Shown in pieces: positions 1 through 5,151 of a stretch of 5,301 nt of DNA; position 1 is the stretch's first letter; each line of letters opens with the position of its first letter. The notes under the pieces were generated by a model. It made no database searches and had not been told where the DNA came from. It saw only the letters and a list, made by a program, of their open reading frames with translations. Position numbers and translations under genes: made by a program. The DNA is from Angelakisella sp. (lineage in GTDB: Bacteria > Bacillota > Clostridia > Oscillospirales > Ruminococcaceae). The stretch covers positions 1-5,301 of the forward strand of contig JAAWGY010000204.1 in assembly GCA_022795575.1 (NCBI GenBank), in the 5' to 3' direction.

Positions 1-717
1 GGATTTGCCCTCGCCGCCGCCGTGGGGGTGGTCGCAGGGGTTCATCACCGAGCCGCGGACGGTGGGGCGGATGCCCAGGTGCCGGGTGCGGCCGGCCTTG
101 CCGATGTTGACGTTTTCGTGGTCGATGTTGCCCACCTGGCCAATGGTGGCCATGCACTTATCCGAGACGTTGCGGAGCTCGCCGGAGGGGAGGCGGACCA
201 TGGCGTAGCCGTTCTCCTTGGCCATCAGCTGGGCCTGGATGCCGGCGGCCCGGGCCAGCTGGGCCCCCTTGCCGGGGTATAGCTCGATGTTGTGGATAAA
301 GGTACCGACCGGGATGCTGGAAAGGGGCAGGGCGTTGCCGGGCTTGATGTCGGCGCCGGTGCCGCTGACCACGGTATCCCCCACCTTAAGGCCGTGGGGG
401 GCGACGATGTAGCGCTTCTCGCCGTCCTCGTACTGCACCAGGGCGATGTGGGCGCTGCGGTTGGGGTCGTACTCCAGGGTCAGCACCTTGGCGGGCATAT
501 CCGCCTTGTCCCGCTTAAAGTCGATGATGCGGTACTTCTGGCGGTTGCCGCCGCCGTGGTGGCGGACGGTGATGCGGCCGGTGTTGTTGCGGCCGGCGTG
601 CTTTTTGACGGGCTGGAGAAGGCTCTTCTCCGGGGCCACCTTGGACAGCCCGGAATAGTCGGTCACGGTCATGCCGCGGCGGCCGGGCGTCGTGGGCTTG
701 TATGCTTTAATGGCCAT
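1..717 (-). CDS. rplB: 50S ribosomal protein L2, 3' end cut by window edge
   Basis: This gene encodes L2, a primary 23S rRNA-binding protein of the large subunit, needed for subunit joining and close to the peptidyl-transferase centre. The ATG is at 717-715, behind an AAGGAG-type SD (around 733-729). The frame stays open for 239 codons to base 1, about 35-40 residues short of the usual ~275, because the window ends rather than because the gene is broken. The N-terminus starts MAIKAYKPTTPGRRG. The RNA-binding stretch TVRHHGGGNRQKYRIIDFKR lies at about residues 50-69. The conserved MNPCDHPHGGGEGK block lies at 225-238 and holds the His (about 230) that corresponds to the E. coli His229 region. 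It is the fifth gene of the S10 operon seen here and follows rplW after an unusually long 229-nt gap. The family assignment is certain. Confidence 0.98.
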   Translation of the reverse strand, partial: MAIKAYKPTTPGRRGMTVTDYSGLSKVAPEKSLLQPVKKHAGRNNTGRITVRHHGGGNRQKYRIIDFKRDKADMPAKVLTLEYDPNRSAHIALVQYEDGEKRYIVAPHGLKVGDTVVSGTGADIKPGNALPLSSIPVGTFIHNIELYPGKGAQLARAAGIQAQLMAKENGYAMVRLPSGELRNVSDKCMATIGQVGNIDHENVNIGKAGRTRHLGIRPTVRGSVMNPCDHPHGGGEGKS

Positions 718-946
718 TGTGGTTTCACTCTCCTTGTTGTAATTAGCGGGGCTCGGAACACCCCATACCTTCGGGGCTTTTCATCCCCGGCGTTTTTTCG
801 GGCCGGGCGCGCCCGGCATCCGTCCTTTTGCTCCGCTGCTCTTTCCCCCGCCTTGGGCCGGTGGAGAAGGGCGTGGGGAATGGTTCCTTGCTGCCTTCTC
901 AAGGGGCCGTGCCAGGGGAAGCGCAGGGGGAGCGGTCCTCCGCCCT
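718..946 (-). other. Long rplW-rplB intergenic region with palindrome and G4/C4 blocks
   Basis: The spacer is 229 nt where S10 operons normally have a few tens of bases or fewer. On the mRNA strand it contains a perfect 16-bp palindrome (GCCGGGCGCGCCCGGC, 817-802). Four alternating GGGG/CCCC blocks follow (788-785, 776-773, 764-761, 751-748) at a 12-13-nt spacing just before the rplB SD. They could form mutually exclusive short stems. No T-run follows a stem on the mRNA strand, so I see no terminator for the operon. On the plus strand a weak stem (772-776 with 785-789) is followed by T6 (793-798). I see no convincing promoter and no convincing small gene. Its role is unknown; it could be a repeat insertion or a post-transcriptional element. 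Confidence 0.6.
802..817. repeat. 16-bp perfect palindrome between rplW and rplB
   Basis: GCCGGGCGCGCCCGGC equals its own reverse complement. As RNA it would form a stem of about six G-C pairs with a small loop. It sits about 85 nt upstream of the rplB start and is not followed by a U tract on the mRNA strand. It could be an mRNA processing or stability element, or simply part of an interspersed repeat; the sequence alone does not decide. Confidence 0.7.
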
Positions 947-1243
947 TTACTGCATGGACTCGAAGAATTCGATGCCCTTGCTGTCGGCGGTGAGGGTGAC
1001 GATGGCCTTCTTCCAGGCGGGGGTGCGGCCCTCGTTGCGGCCCATCCGCTTCAGGCGGCCGCGGCAGTTCATGGTGTTGACGGCCGCAACCTTGGTGCCG
1101 GGGAAGATGGCCTCTACCGCCCGGCCGATCTCGATCTTGCCCGCGCCCTTGGCCACCCGGAAGGTGTACTTCCGCTGGGCCATGGCGTCCATGGAGTTCT
1201 CGGTGATAATGGGGGCGAGGATGACGTCATAGGGAGTTCTCAT
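947..1243 (-). CDS. rplW: 50S ribosomal protein L23
   Basis: L23 binds 23S rRNA at the exit of the peptide tunnel, where it docks trigger factor and the signal recognition particle. The 98-residue product has the family length and landmarks: YDVILAPIITENS at residues 5-17, KYTFRVAKGAGKIEIGRAVE at 25-44, and the C-terminal WKKAIVTL strand at 77-84. The ATG overlaps the rplD stop in an ATGA arrangement (4-nt overlap), which suggests translational coupling. It still has its own strong SD, a GAGGAGGTG match 10 nt upstream (GGAGG at 1258-1254) inside the rplD 3' end. It ends with TAA at 949-947 and is followed by the unusually long gap before rplB. Family and start are both clear. Confidence 0.97.
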   Translation of the reverse strand: MRTPYDVILAPIITENSMDAMAQRKYTFRVAKGAGKIEIGRAVEAIFPGTKVAAVNTMNCRGRLKRMGRNEGRTPAWKKAIVTLTADSKGIEFFESMQ

Positions 1244-1866
1244 TTGCTGTACACCTCCTCGATCTTATCGACGGCGGCGGCAGACACCACCATCTTGCCG
1301 GCGTTCAGGATGTCGTAGCTGTTGAGGGAGCCCACGATGGCGGTGCGCACCCCGGGGATGTTCCGGGCGCTCTTTACCAGCATGGGGTCGGTCTGGTGGG
1401 TGACGATCAGGGCCTTGCGGTCCGCGCCCAGGGCCTTCAGCATCTCGACGACGGCCTTGGTCTTGTAGCCCTCCAGCTTGATGTCGTCCACCAGCACCAG
1501 CTCCTGCTCCAGCACCTTGGCGGAGAGAGCGGACCGCAGGGCCAGCACCTTCATCTTGTGGTTGAGGCTGTAGCGGTAGCACCGGGGCTTGGGGCCCAGG
1601 GCGACGCCGCCGTGCTTCCACTGGGGGGCGCGGGTAGAGCCCTGCCGGGCGTGGCCGGTGCCCTTTTGCCGCCAGGGCTTTTTGCCGCCTCCGGCCACCT
1701 CGGTACGGGTGAGGGTGGACTGGGTGCCCTGGCGCTGGTTGGCCAGGTAGTTCTTAATGACGGCGTGGAGGACCACCTTGTTGGGGACGATGCCGAAAAT
1801 GGCGTCCGAAAGGTCTTTTTCTCCAACGCTCTTGCCGGTCATATCGTAAATCGTAACCTTTGGCAT
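1240..1866 (-). CDS. rplD: 50S ribosomal protein L4
   Basis: L4 is an early-assembling 23S rRNA-binding protein whose extended loop lines the peptide tunnel. In E. coli it also represses its own S10 operon through the mRNA leader. The product is 208 residues, the usual length. A globular domain is followed by the tunnel loop at about residues 45-95, rich in Gly, Arg and Lys (GGGKKPWRQKGTGHARQGS at 59-77, then WKHGGVALGP at 83-92). Substitutions near the Lys in this loop give macrolide resistance in other bacteria; the loop here looks wild type. The ATG at 1866-1864 has an AAGGAGG SD 8 nt upstream (1881-1875), almost touching the rplC stop 17 nt away. The TGA overlaps the rplW start. If the operon is autoregulated, L4 is the obvious candidate repressor, but that is inference. 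Confidence 0.98.
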   Translation of the reverse strand: MPKVTIYDMTGKSVGEKDLSDAIFGIVPNKVVLHAVIKNYLANQRQGTQSTLTRTEVAGGGKKPWRQKGTGHARQGSTRAPQWKHGGVALGPKPRCYRYSLNHKMKVLALRSALSAKVLEQELVLVDDIKLEGYKTKAVVEMLKALGADRKALIVTHQTDPMLVKSARNIPGVRTAIVGSLNSYDILNAGKMVVSAAAVDKIEEVYSK

Positions 1867-1883
1867 TGTTTCTTCCTCCTTCC

Positions 1884-2513
1884 TTACGCCTTTACGCTAT
1901 CGGTGATGCAGACGATGCCGTTCTTGGGGCCGGGCACGGCGCCCCGGATGGCGATGAGGTTGTTCTCGGCATCCACCCGGACCACGTCCAGGTTCTGGAC
2001 CGTCACCCGCTGGAAGCCCATGTGGCCCGGCAGGCGCTTGCCCTTGAAGACCCGGCTGGGGCTGGAGCAGGCGCCGTTGGAGCCGGCGTGGCGGTGGACA
2101 GGGCCGGAACCGTGGGTATCCTTGAGGCTGTGGTTGTGCCAGCGCTTGATGGTGCCGGCGTAGCCCTTGCCCTTGGAGGTGCCGCAGACGTCCACGTGGT
2201 CCCCGGGGGCGAAGGTATCCGCTTTGATGATATCCCCTACCGCAAGGGTGATGTCGCGGAGGCGAAACTCCCGCAGCACCCGCTTGGCAGCCACGTCCGC
2301 CTTGGCGAAGTGGCCCTTGAGGGCCTTGGTGAGCTTTTTGTCGCTGATGGCGCCAAAGCCGATCTGCACGGCGTCGTAGCCGTCGTTTTCGGCGGTTTTG
2401 CGCTGGACAACGACACAGGGGCCGGCCTCCACCACGGTGACGGGGATGATGGTCCCGTTCTCGTCAAAAAGCTGGGTCATGCCGATCTTTTTGCCGATGA
2501 TGCATTTTTCCAT
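1884..2513 (-). CDS. rplC: 50S ribosomal protein L3
   Basis: L3 is one of the first proteins to bind 23S rRNA, and its loop reaches towards the peptidyl-transferase centre. The 209-residue product has the family length. It begins with the typical strand KKIGMTQLFDENG (8-20), has GTSKGKGYAG at 111-120, and carries the long internal loop with GPVHRHAGSNG (137-147) and RVFKGKRLPGHMG (154-166). The residue matching E. coli Gln150, which PrmB methylates, appears to be Ala148. I would not expect that modification here; this rests on a hand alignment. The ATG at 2513 is 9 nt from an AGGAGG SD (2528-2523). It lies 97 nt after rpsJ, across a spacer with two hairpins, and 17 nt before rplD. Confidence 0.98.
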   Translation of the reverse strand: MEKCIIGKKIGMTQLFDENGTIIPVTVVEAGPCVVVQRKTAENDGYDAVQIGFGAISDKKLTKALKGHFAKADVAAKRVLREFRLRDITLAVGDIIKADTFAPGDHVDVCGTSKGKGYAGTIKRWHNHSLKDTHGSGPVHRHAGSNGACSSPSRVFKGKRLPGHMGFQRVTVQNLDVVRVDAENNLIAIRGAVPGPKNGIVCITDSVKA

Positions 2514-2540
2514 TGTTGTTTTCCTCCTGTTCGGTTATTG

Positions 2541-2592
2541 GTTGACTCTTTGTTAGGACAGAGCCAACATGACCTTGCCGGGACCTCCCGGC
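2541..2592 (-). promoter_or_regulatory. Two tandem hairpins in the rpsJ-rplC spacer
   Basis: Two stem-loops lie back to back in the 97-nt gap. On the mRNA, the first is GCCGGGA/TCCCGGC (2592-2577), seven pairs with a two-base tip, or six pairs with a four-base loop. The second is GTTGGCTCT/AGAGTCAAC (2568-2560 with 2549-2541), nine pairs with one G-U and a ten-base loop. Neither is followed by a U tract, so they are not intrinsic terminators. The second ends 12 nt before the rplC SD. Possible roles are control of rplC translation or of mRNA processing; which one is open. Confidence 0.5.
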
Positions 2593-2610
2593 GCTCAGGG
2601 TCTTTTGGGA

Positions 2611-2922
2611 TTAGAGCTTGATTTCGATCTCGACGCCGGCGGGGAGCTCCAGCCCCTTGAGGGCCTCCACCGTCTTGTTGGAGGGCCGCAGGATATCGAT
2701 CAGGCGCTTATGGGTGCGCATCTCGAATTGCTCCCGGCTATCCTTGTACTTGTGCACCGCCCGCAGGATGGTGACGACCTCCCGCTCGGTGGGAAGGGGG
2801 ATGGGGCCGGACACGCGAGCGCCGGTGCGCTTTGCCGTCTCCACGATCTTCTCCGCGGCGGTATCCACCAGCTGATGCTCGTAGCTCTTAAGCCTGATCC
2901 TGATCTTTTCCTTGACTGCCAC
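2611..2922 (-). CDS. rpsJ: 30S ribosomal protein S10 (NusE)
   Basis: S10 belongs to the head of the small subunit and, as NusE, pairs with NusB in transcription antitermination. I take the GTG at 2922-2920, which gives 103 residues (MAVKEKIRIRLKSYEHQL...). That is the family length, and a GGAGG SD (2937-2933) sits 10 nt upstream. Family features are KIRIRLKSYEH at 6-16, SGPIPLPT at 38-45, and the loop region FEMRTHKRLIDI at 66-77. The frame stays open upstream to an ATG at 2979, but that start has no SD, would add 19 residues foreign to the family and would place the good SD inside the coding region. An ATG at 2930 is out of frame. rpsJ is the first gene of the operon and is preceded by a long leader. 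Confidence 0.97.
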   Translation of the reverse strand: MAVKEKIRIRLKSYEHQLVDTAAEKIVETAKRTGARVSGPIPLPTEREVVTILRAVHKYKDSREQFEMRTHKRLIDILRPSNKTVEALKGLELPAGVEIEIKL

Positions 2923-2932
2923 TTTTTCATCG

Positions 2933-2937
2933 CCTCC
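2933..2937 (-). promoter_or_regulatory. Shine-Dalgarno site fixing the rpsJ start
   Basis: TAGGAGG on the mRNA strand, 10 nt before the GTG at 2922. It rules out the upstream ATG at 2979, whose reading would run across this site, and sits too close (2 nt) to the out-of-frame ATG at 2930. Confidence 0.85.
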
Positions 2938-3029
2938 TAAAATTTTTGTGGCGACGGTTTCTACTGCCCAAAGCCGCATCCGCTGCTTCCTTGCCGCAAA
3001 CCCCGCCGGGTGTTCCGCGCCTCTGCATC

Positions 3030-3064
3030 AAAAAATCCGGGAAACTCCGCCGTCATAGCGGCGC
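3030..3064 (-). terminator. Possible attenuator in the S10 leader
   Basis: The stem CGCCG/CGGCG (3063-3059 with 3052-3048) and the following TTTCCCGGA lead directly into U6 (3035-3030). An outer pairing of TCCCGG (upstream, around 3080) with CCCGGA right before the U tract, with one C-C mismatch, would put a helix immediately next to the U run. This is about 235 nt into the leader and about 110 nt before rpsJ. The helix is imperfect, so this is only a candidate conditional terminator. Confidence 0.3.
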
Positions 3065-3270
3065 AGCTCCGCCGGGACCTCATACACGCAGCGCGCGGGA
3101 GCCCGTTGTGGCCCGCGTCTTGCCAGTATTCCAAGCCGCCCGGTTTCAAATCGGACATACTCCGCGGAAATTCCCCGCTCACCCTGCCGTCGCAGGGCCC
3201 CGGCCCGCCTGTCAGGCGCGCCGGGAGGCGGCCACCTCCCGCATCATCGCATATCTTGTGCAGTCATGCC

Positions 3271-3681
3271 TTAGTATAATACCATTTCTCCCCGGTGATT
3301 GCAAGTGTTTTTTTCGCTATCCTCAAAAAAATCTCCGGCAGCGTCCTTCTGCCGGTTTTTTCCCTGATAGAGCAGCACCTGGGCCACCCGCACCGCCGGC
3401 GGGGGTGTCTCCAAAATCAGCCGCAGCTCCTCCCCGGCCCGGCGCAGCGGCCCGGCATCCACCCGGGCGGTGCGCCCCAGCAGGGTAAAGCTCCTGACAT
3501 CCCCCTCCAGCCGGGTCTCCCAAAGGGGGGGCGACTGCTGGATGGTGACTGACCGGATCTGCCGGTCCACCCGGACCAGGCCGGTCCAGCAGCACACCGC
3601 CCCCGCCAGCAGGATTGCCGCCGCGGGCCAGGGCCCCCGCCGGCGGGGCAGGGACCGCTTTCTTCCGGCCGCTGTTGTCAT
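3271..3681 (-). CDS. Small membrane-anchored protein of unknown function, downstream of spoIIP
   Basis: I do not recognise this family. Starting at the ATG at 3681 it has 136 residues: a basic N-terminus (GRKRSLPRRRG, 6-16), one hydrophobic segment at about 17-36 (PWPAAAILLAGAVCCWTGLV) and then a polar domain outside the membrane. Residues 41-110 look like a small folded domain. I prefer this ATG to the one at 3690 because the AAAAGGAG SD (3698-3691) overlaps the spoIIP stop and is 9 nt from it, but touches the other. Placement 15 nt after spoIIP implies cotranscription and perhaps a sporulation role (inference). The last 30 or so codons are odd: they coincide with a strong terminator hairpin and the next operon's promoter, and are less GC-rich. 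A frameshift in the A6 run (3361-3356) would instead end the protein with KKPAEGRCRRFF at 3323. Confidence 0.7.
   Translation of the reverse strand: MTTAAGRKRSLPRRRGPWPAAAILLAGAVCCWTGLVRVDRQIRSVTIQQSPPLWETRLEGDVRSFTLLGRTARVDAGPLRRAGEELRLILETPPPAVRVAQVLLYQGKNRQKDAAGDFFEDSEKNTCNHRGEMVLY
3276..3304 (-). promoter_or_regulatory. Sigma-A promoter of the S10 operon
   Basis: The -35 box TTGCAA (3304-3299) and -10 box TATTAT (3281-3276) are separated by exactly 17 nt, with a TGG extension just before the -10 box (extended -10). The -10 matches five of six consensus bases and the -35 four of six. The local A/T content stands out from the GC-rich surroundings. It lies within the last codons of the upstream gene and just after a terminator, as expected for the start of a new transcription unit. 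The predicted RNA start is near 3269. It is the best promoter I can find upstream of rpsJ. Confidence 0.75.
3325..3361. terminator. Bidirectional intrinsic terminator ending the spoIIP unit
   Basis: A perfect seven-pair stem CCGGCAG/CTGCCGG (3355-3349 with 3341-3335) encloses a seven-base loop. On the minus strand it is followed by AGA and then T7 (3331-3325); on the plus strand it is followed directly by T6 (3356-3361). It would therefore work in both directions, although no plus-strand gene is visible. It separates the spoIIP unit from the S10 promoter 20 nt downstream. It lies inside the reading frame of the unknown 136-residue protein (codons ~107-119). Confidence 0.85.
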
Positions 3682-3690
3682 CCTTTCCAT

Positions 3691-3698
3691 CTCCTTTT
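3691..3698 (-). promoter_or_regulatory. Shine-Dalgarno site of the unknown gene, overlapping the spoIIP stop
   Basis: AAAAGGAG overlaps the TAA of spoIIP (3699-3697). It is 9 nt from the ATG at 3681 and 0 nt from the ATG at 3690, so it favours the shorter form. The overlap with the spoIIP stop suggests coupled translation. Confidence 0.75.
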
Positions 3699-4908
3699 AC
3701 CGTTCTGTTTTTCCCAGCAGGTAGTCCGCCAGGATGGGTCCTGTCAGCCGGGCGGTATACACCGCCTCGCTGAGGGTATTGCCGTTGGTGCCGAATTCAA
3801 AGAGCAGGGAATCCGGCGTCATGCCCAGGTTATAGCCCCGGGTGCAGAAGAAGACGGGGCGCATCAGCCCCGGGTAGGCCTCCTCCACCGCCGCGGTAAA
3901 CCCCGCCCCAAACCGGAAGTTTTCCCGCCAGCCGGGGATCCCCAGGGTGCCGTCGTCGTAGGGGGCGATGACCATCAGCTGGGCGGCCTTGCGCCCCCCC
4001 ACCTCCGTCACCGTCTTCAGCACCGAGCCGTCGTCGTAGAGCACCGCGTCACGGTGGACATCGATGGCCACCTGAATGGTGGGGTACTGCTCCAGATACC
4101 TCTGGATGGTGGCGGCGCTGCGGTCGTAGGCCCCGTTGTAGGCGGGGTAATCGTGCTGGGTATCGTCGTGGATCACCCCGATCCCCGCCTTGCGCAGCTC
4201 CTGGGCCAGGGCCTCCCCCACCGCTGCCATATTGGCAGTATTGTCCTGGCTGCGCCAATTATTCCGGCTGTCGTAGACCTCGCCGTCGTAGGCCTCGTAG
4301 CTCTCGGTGGTGTGGGTGTGATAGATCAGGACCTGGGGCTCCGGGCTGTTTTCCTCCAGCAGCACCTTGGCGGGCTGCTCCAGCACCTGGGCCACCTCCT
4401 CTATGGTCAGGGTGGTGTAGTTGCGCACCCACCCCTCCCGGTAGCGGCAGAAGGCGGAGTTGTCCTCCTCGCCGGTGATGGTCCTGCTGAGCAGGGGCTC
4501 CTGGTACTTTTCCGGGATTTCCGGGGGGTCTCCCTCCTCCCCCGGCCATTCGGGGAGGGGGTAGCGGCTGGCGGTGCTGCCCGGGGCGGGGGCGGTATCT
4601 TTGGGCGGGGCGTGGGGGGAATCCGGCAGGGAGGAGCTCTCCCCGGATTGGGGCAGGTCCAGCAGGGGGGGGAGGTCCATGTCCTCGCGGTTCTGGTCCG
4701 GCTGGTAGAGGTCGGGGGCGTAGCGCTGGCGGGCGGTATCCAGGGCGCCGCCGGGCATGGCGAAGGCGGCGGAGAGGAGGGTGGCTCGTCCCAAAAGGGC
4801 CTCCAGGGCCGGCCCCACCGCCGGCCACGCAAAAAGGAAGAGCCCGGCCCCCAGAAGGGCGGCCAGCCCCCGCGCAAGTGTTGTTCCGTGTGTACCCAGC
4901 TCTTTCAC
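3697..4908 (-). CDS. spoIIP: Stage II sporulation protein P, engulfment peptidoglycan hydrolase
   Basis: SpoIIP is a membrane-anchored cell wall hydrolase (amidase and endopeptidase in B. subtilis). It works with SpoIID and SpoIIM at the septum during engulfment of the forespore. From the GTG at 4908 the product has 403 residues, like the B. subtilis protein. A membrane segment lies at about 14-34, followed by a Pro/acidic linker (about 66-140) and the hydrolase domain (about 190-400). Visible motifs match the amidase-type metal and catalytic positions: YHTHTTESY (196-204; His197, Glu202), DVHRDA (283-288; His285) and LFEFGTNGN (369-377; Glu371). The residue roles are inferred from Amidase_3-like relatives. 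The frame extends to an ATG at 5040, but those 44 residues come from a promoter and repeat region. The gene is the first of a two-gene unit. Confidence 0.96.
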   Translation of the reverse strand: MKELGTHGTTLARGLAALLGAGLFLFAWPAVGPALEALLGRATLLSAAFAMPGGALDTARQRYAPDLYQPDQNREDMDLPPLLDLPQSGESSSLPDSPHAPPKDTAPAPGSTASRYPLPEWPGEEGDPPEIPEKYQEPLLSRTITGEEDNSAFCRYREGWVRNYTTLTIEEVAQVLEQPAKVLLEENSPEPQVLIYHTHTTESYEAYDGEVYDSRNNWRSQDNTANMAAVGEALAQELRKAGIGVIHDDTQHDYPAYNGAYDRSAATIQRYLEQYPTIQVAIDVHRDAVLYDDGSVLKTVTEVGGRKAAQLMVIAPYDDGTLGIPGWRENFRFGAGFTAAVEEAYPGLMRPVFFCTRGYNLGMTPDSLLFEFGTNGNTLSEAVYTARLTGPILADYLLGKTER

Positions 4909-4920
4909 CGTCCTGTTCCG

Positions 4921-4928
4921 CCTCCTTT
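4921..4928 (-). promoter_or_regulatory. Shine-Dalgarno site deciding the spoIIP start
   Basis: AAAGGAGG lies 12 nt upstream of the GTG at 4908, a slightly long but acceptable spacing. No other start codon in any frame lies closer to it. With this start the membrane anchor begins at about residue 14, as expected for SpoIIP. Confidence 0.75.
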
Positions 4929-4940
4929 GGCTTTTGGTAA

Positions 4941-4969
4941 TGTCTATGCGGCGGGGGGAGGGATTAGAC
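4941..4969 (-). promoter_or_regulatory. Possible sigma-E-type promoter of spoIIP
   Basis: On the minus strand GTCTAAT (4969-4963) and CATAGACA (4948-4941) are 14 nt apart. They resemble the -35 (roughly GTCATATT) and -10 (CATACAAT) boxes of B. subtilis sigma-E, which drives spoIIP there. The RNA would start near 4934, leaving only the SD and a short leader before the GTG. The match is partial, so the call rests as much on context as on sequence. Confidence 0.4.
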
Positions 4970-5001
4970 GCCGGGGCTGGGAAGGGCCTGACCGGAGCCA
5001 T

Positions 5002-5088
5002 GCCCGAAGGGCGCCAAAAGTTTCGGTCAAGCCTTTTCAAAGGCTTGCGGGTCCAGGGCAGAGCCCTGGTCGCTCCCCGCAGGGAGCG
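5002..5088. repeat. Cluster of four hairpins, probable interspersed repeat unit 1
   Basis: Four inverted repeats follow each other: GCCC/GGGC (5002-5012), AAGCCTTT/AAAGGCTT (5029-5046), CCAGGGC/GCCCTGG (5053-5069) and CGCTCCC/GGGAGCG (5071-5088), with loops of two to four bases. The order of elements resembles intergenic repeats I have seen in gut Oscillospiraceae; that is recollection, not a search. No transposase or target duplication is visible. Confidence 0.6.
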
Positions 5089-5151
5089 AAAGGCTTTGGG
5101 AGGCTACAAGAACAGCATGGCTTGTGGCAAAGGGTACAAGCTCTGCCGTTT

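Larger units (their letters stand above)
2923..3269 (-). promoter_or_regulatory. Long structured 5' leader of the S10 operon (candidate autoregulatory RNA)
   Basis: From the start point implied by the promoter (about 3269) to the rpsJ GTG is about 345 nt with no gene I can support. The RNA is GC-rich and can form many stems: GGGAGG/CCTCCC (3240-3223), CGCCT/AGGCG (around 3219-3207), CCCTGC/GCAGGG (3198-3183), CGCGGG/CCCGCG (3117-3094) with a further inner pairing, and CGCCG/CGGCG (3063-3048). A U6 tract follows at 3035-3030. The last part is A/T-rich around the SD. In enterobacteria the S10 leader binds L4 and causes both early termination and repression of translation. A leader with stems and a U tract fits a similar role, but no known leader motif was recognised here. 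Confidence 0.45.

Noticed and set aside
793..817. Terminator at the 16-bp palindrome between rplW and rplB
   Set aside because: On the mRNA strand the stem is followed by A residues instead of U, and the operon must continue into rplB.
669..902. 77-codon minus-strand frame with TTG start between rplW and rplB
   Set aside because: It overlaps the rplB start by about 50 nt, has no clear SD, and its composition (Arg/Pro/Ala-rich) is that of random GC-rich DNA.
292..993. 233-codon plus-strand frame opposite rplB
   Set aside because: It is a shadow of the L2 gene, with no SD and no recognisable domain.
2923..2979. Longer S10 protein starting at the ATG at 2979
   Set aside because: It has no SD, is longer than the family, and the real SD would be inside the gene.
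3212..3247. Possible leader peptide MMREVAASRRA in the S10 leader
   Set aside because: It starts about 22 nt after the predicted RNA start with no SD and has no regulatory residue pattern; chance is sufficient.
2946..3488. 180-codon plus-strand frame across the S10 leader
   Set aside because: It crosses the S10 promoter and the bidirectional terminator, is Pro/Arg/Ala-rich and has no family features.
3570..3635. Lipoprotein signal at the double Cys of the unknown gene
   Set aside because: The residues before the Cys (GAV) do not fit a lipobox, so a plain membrane anchor is more likely.
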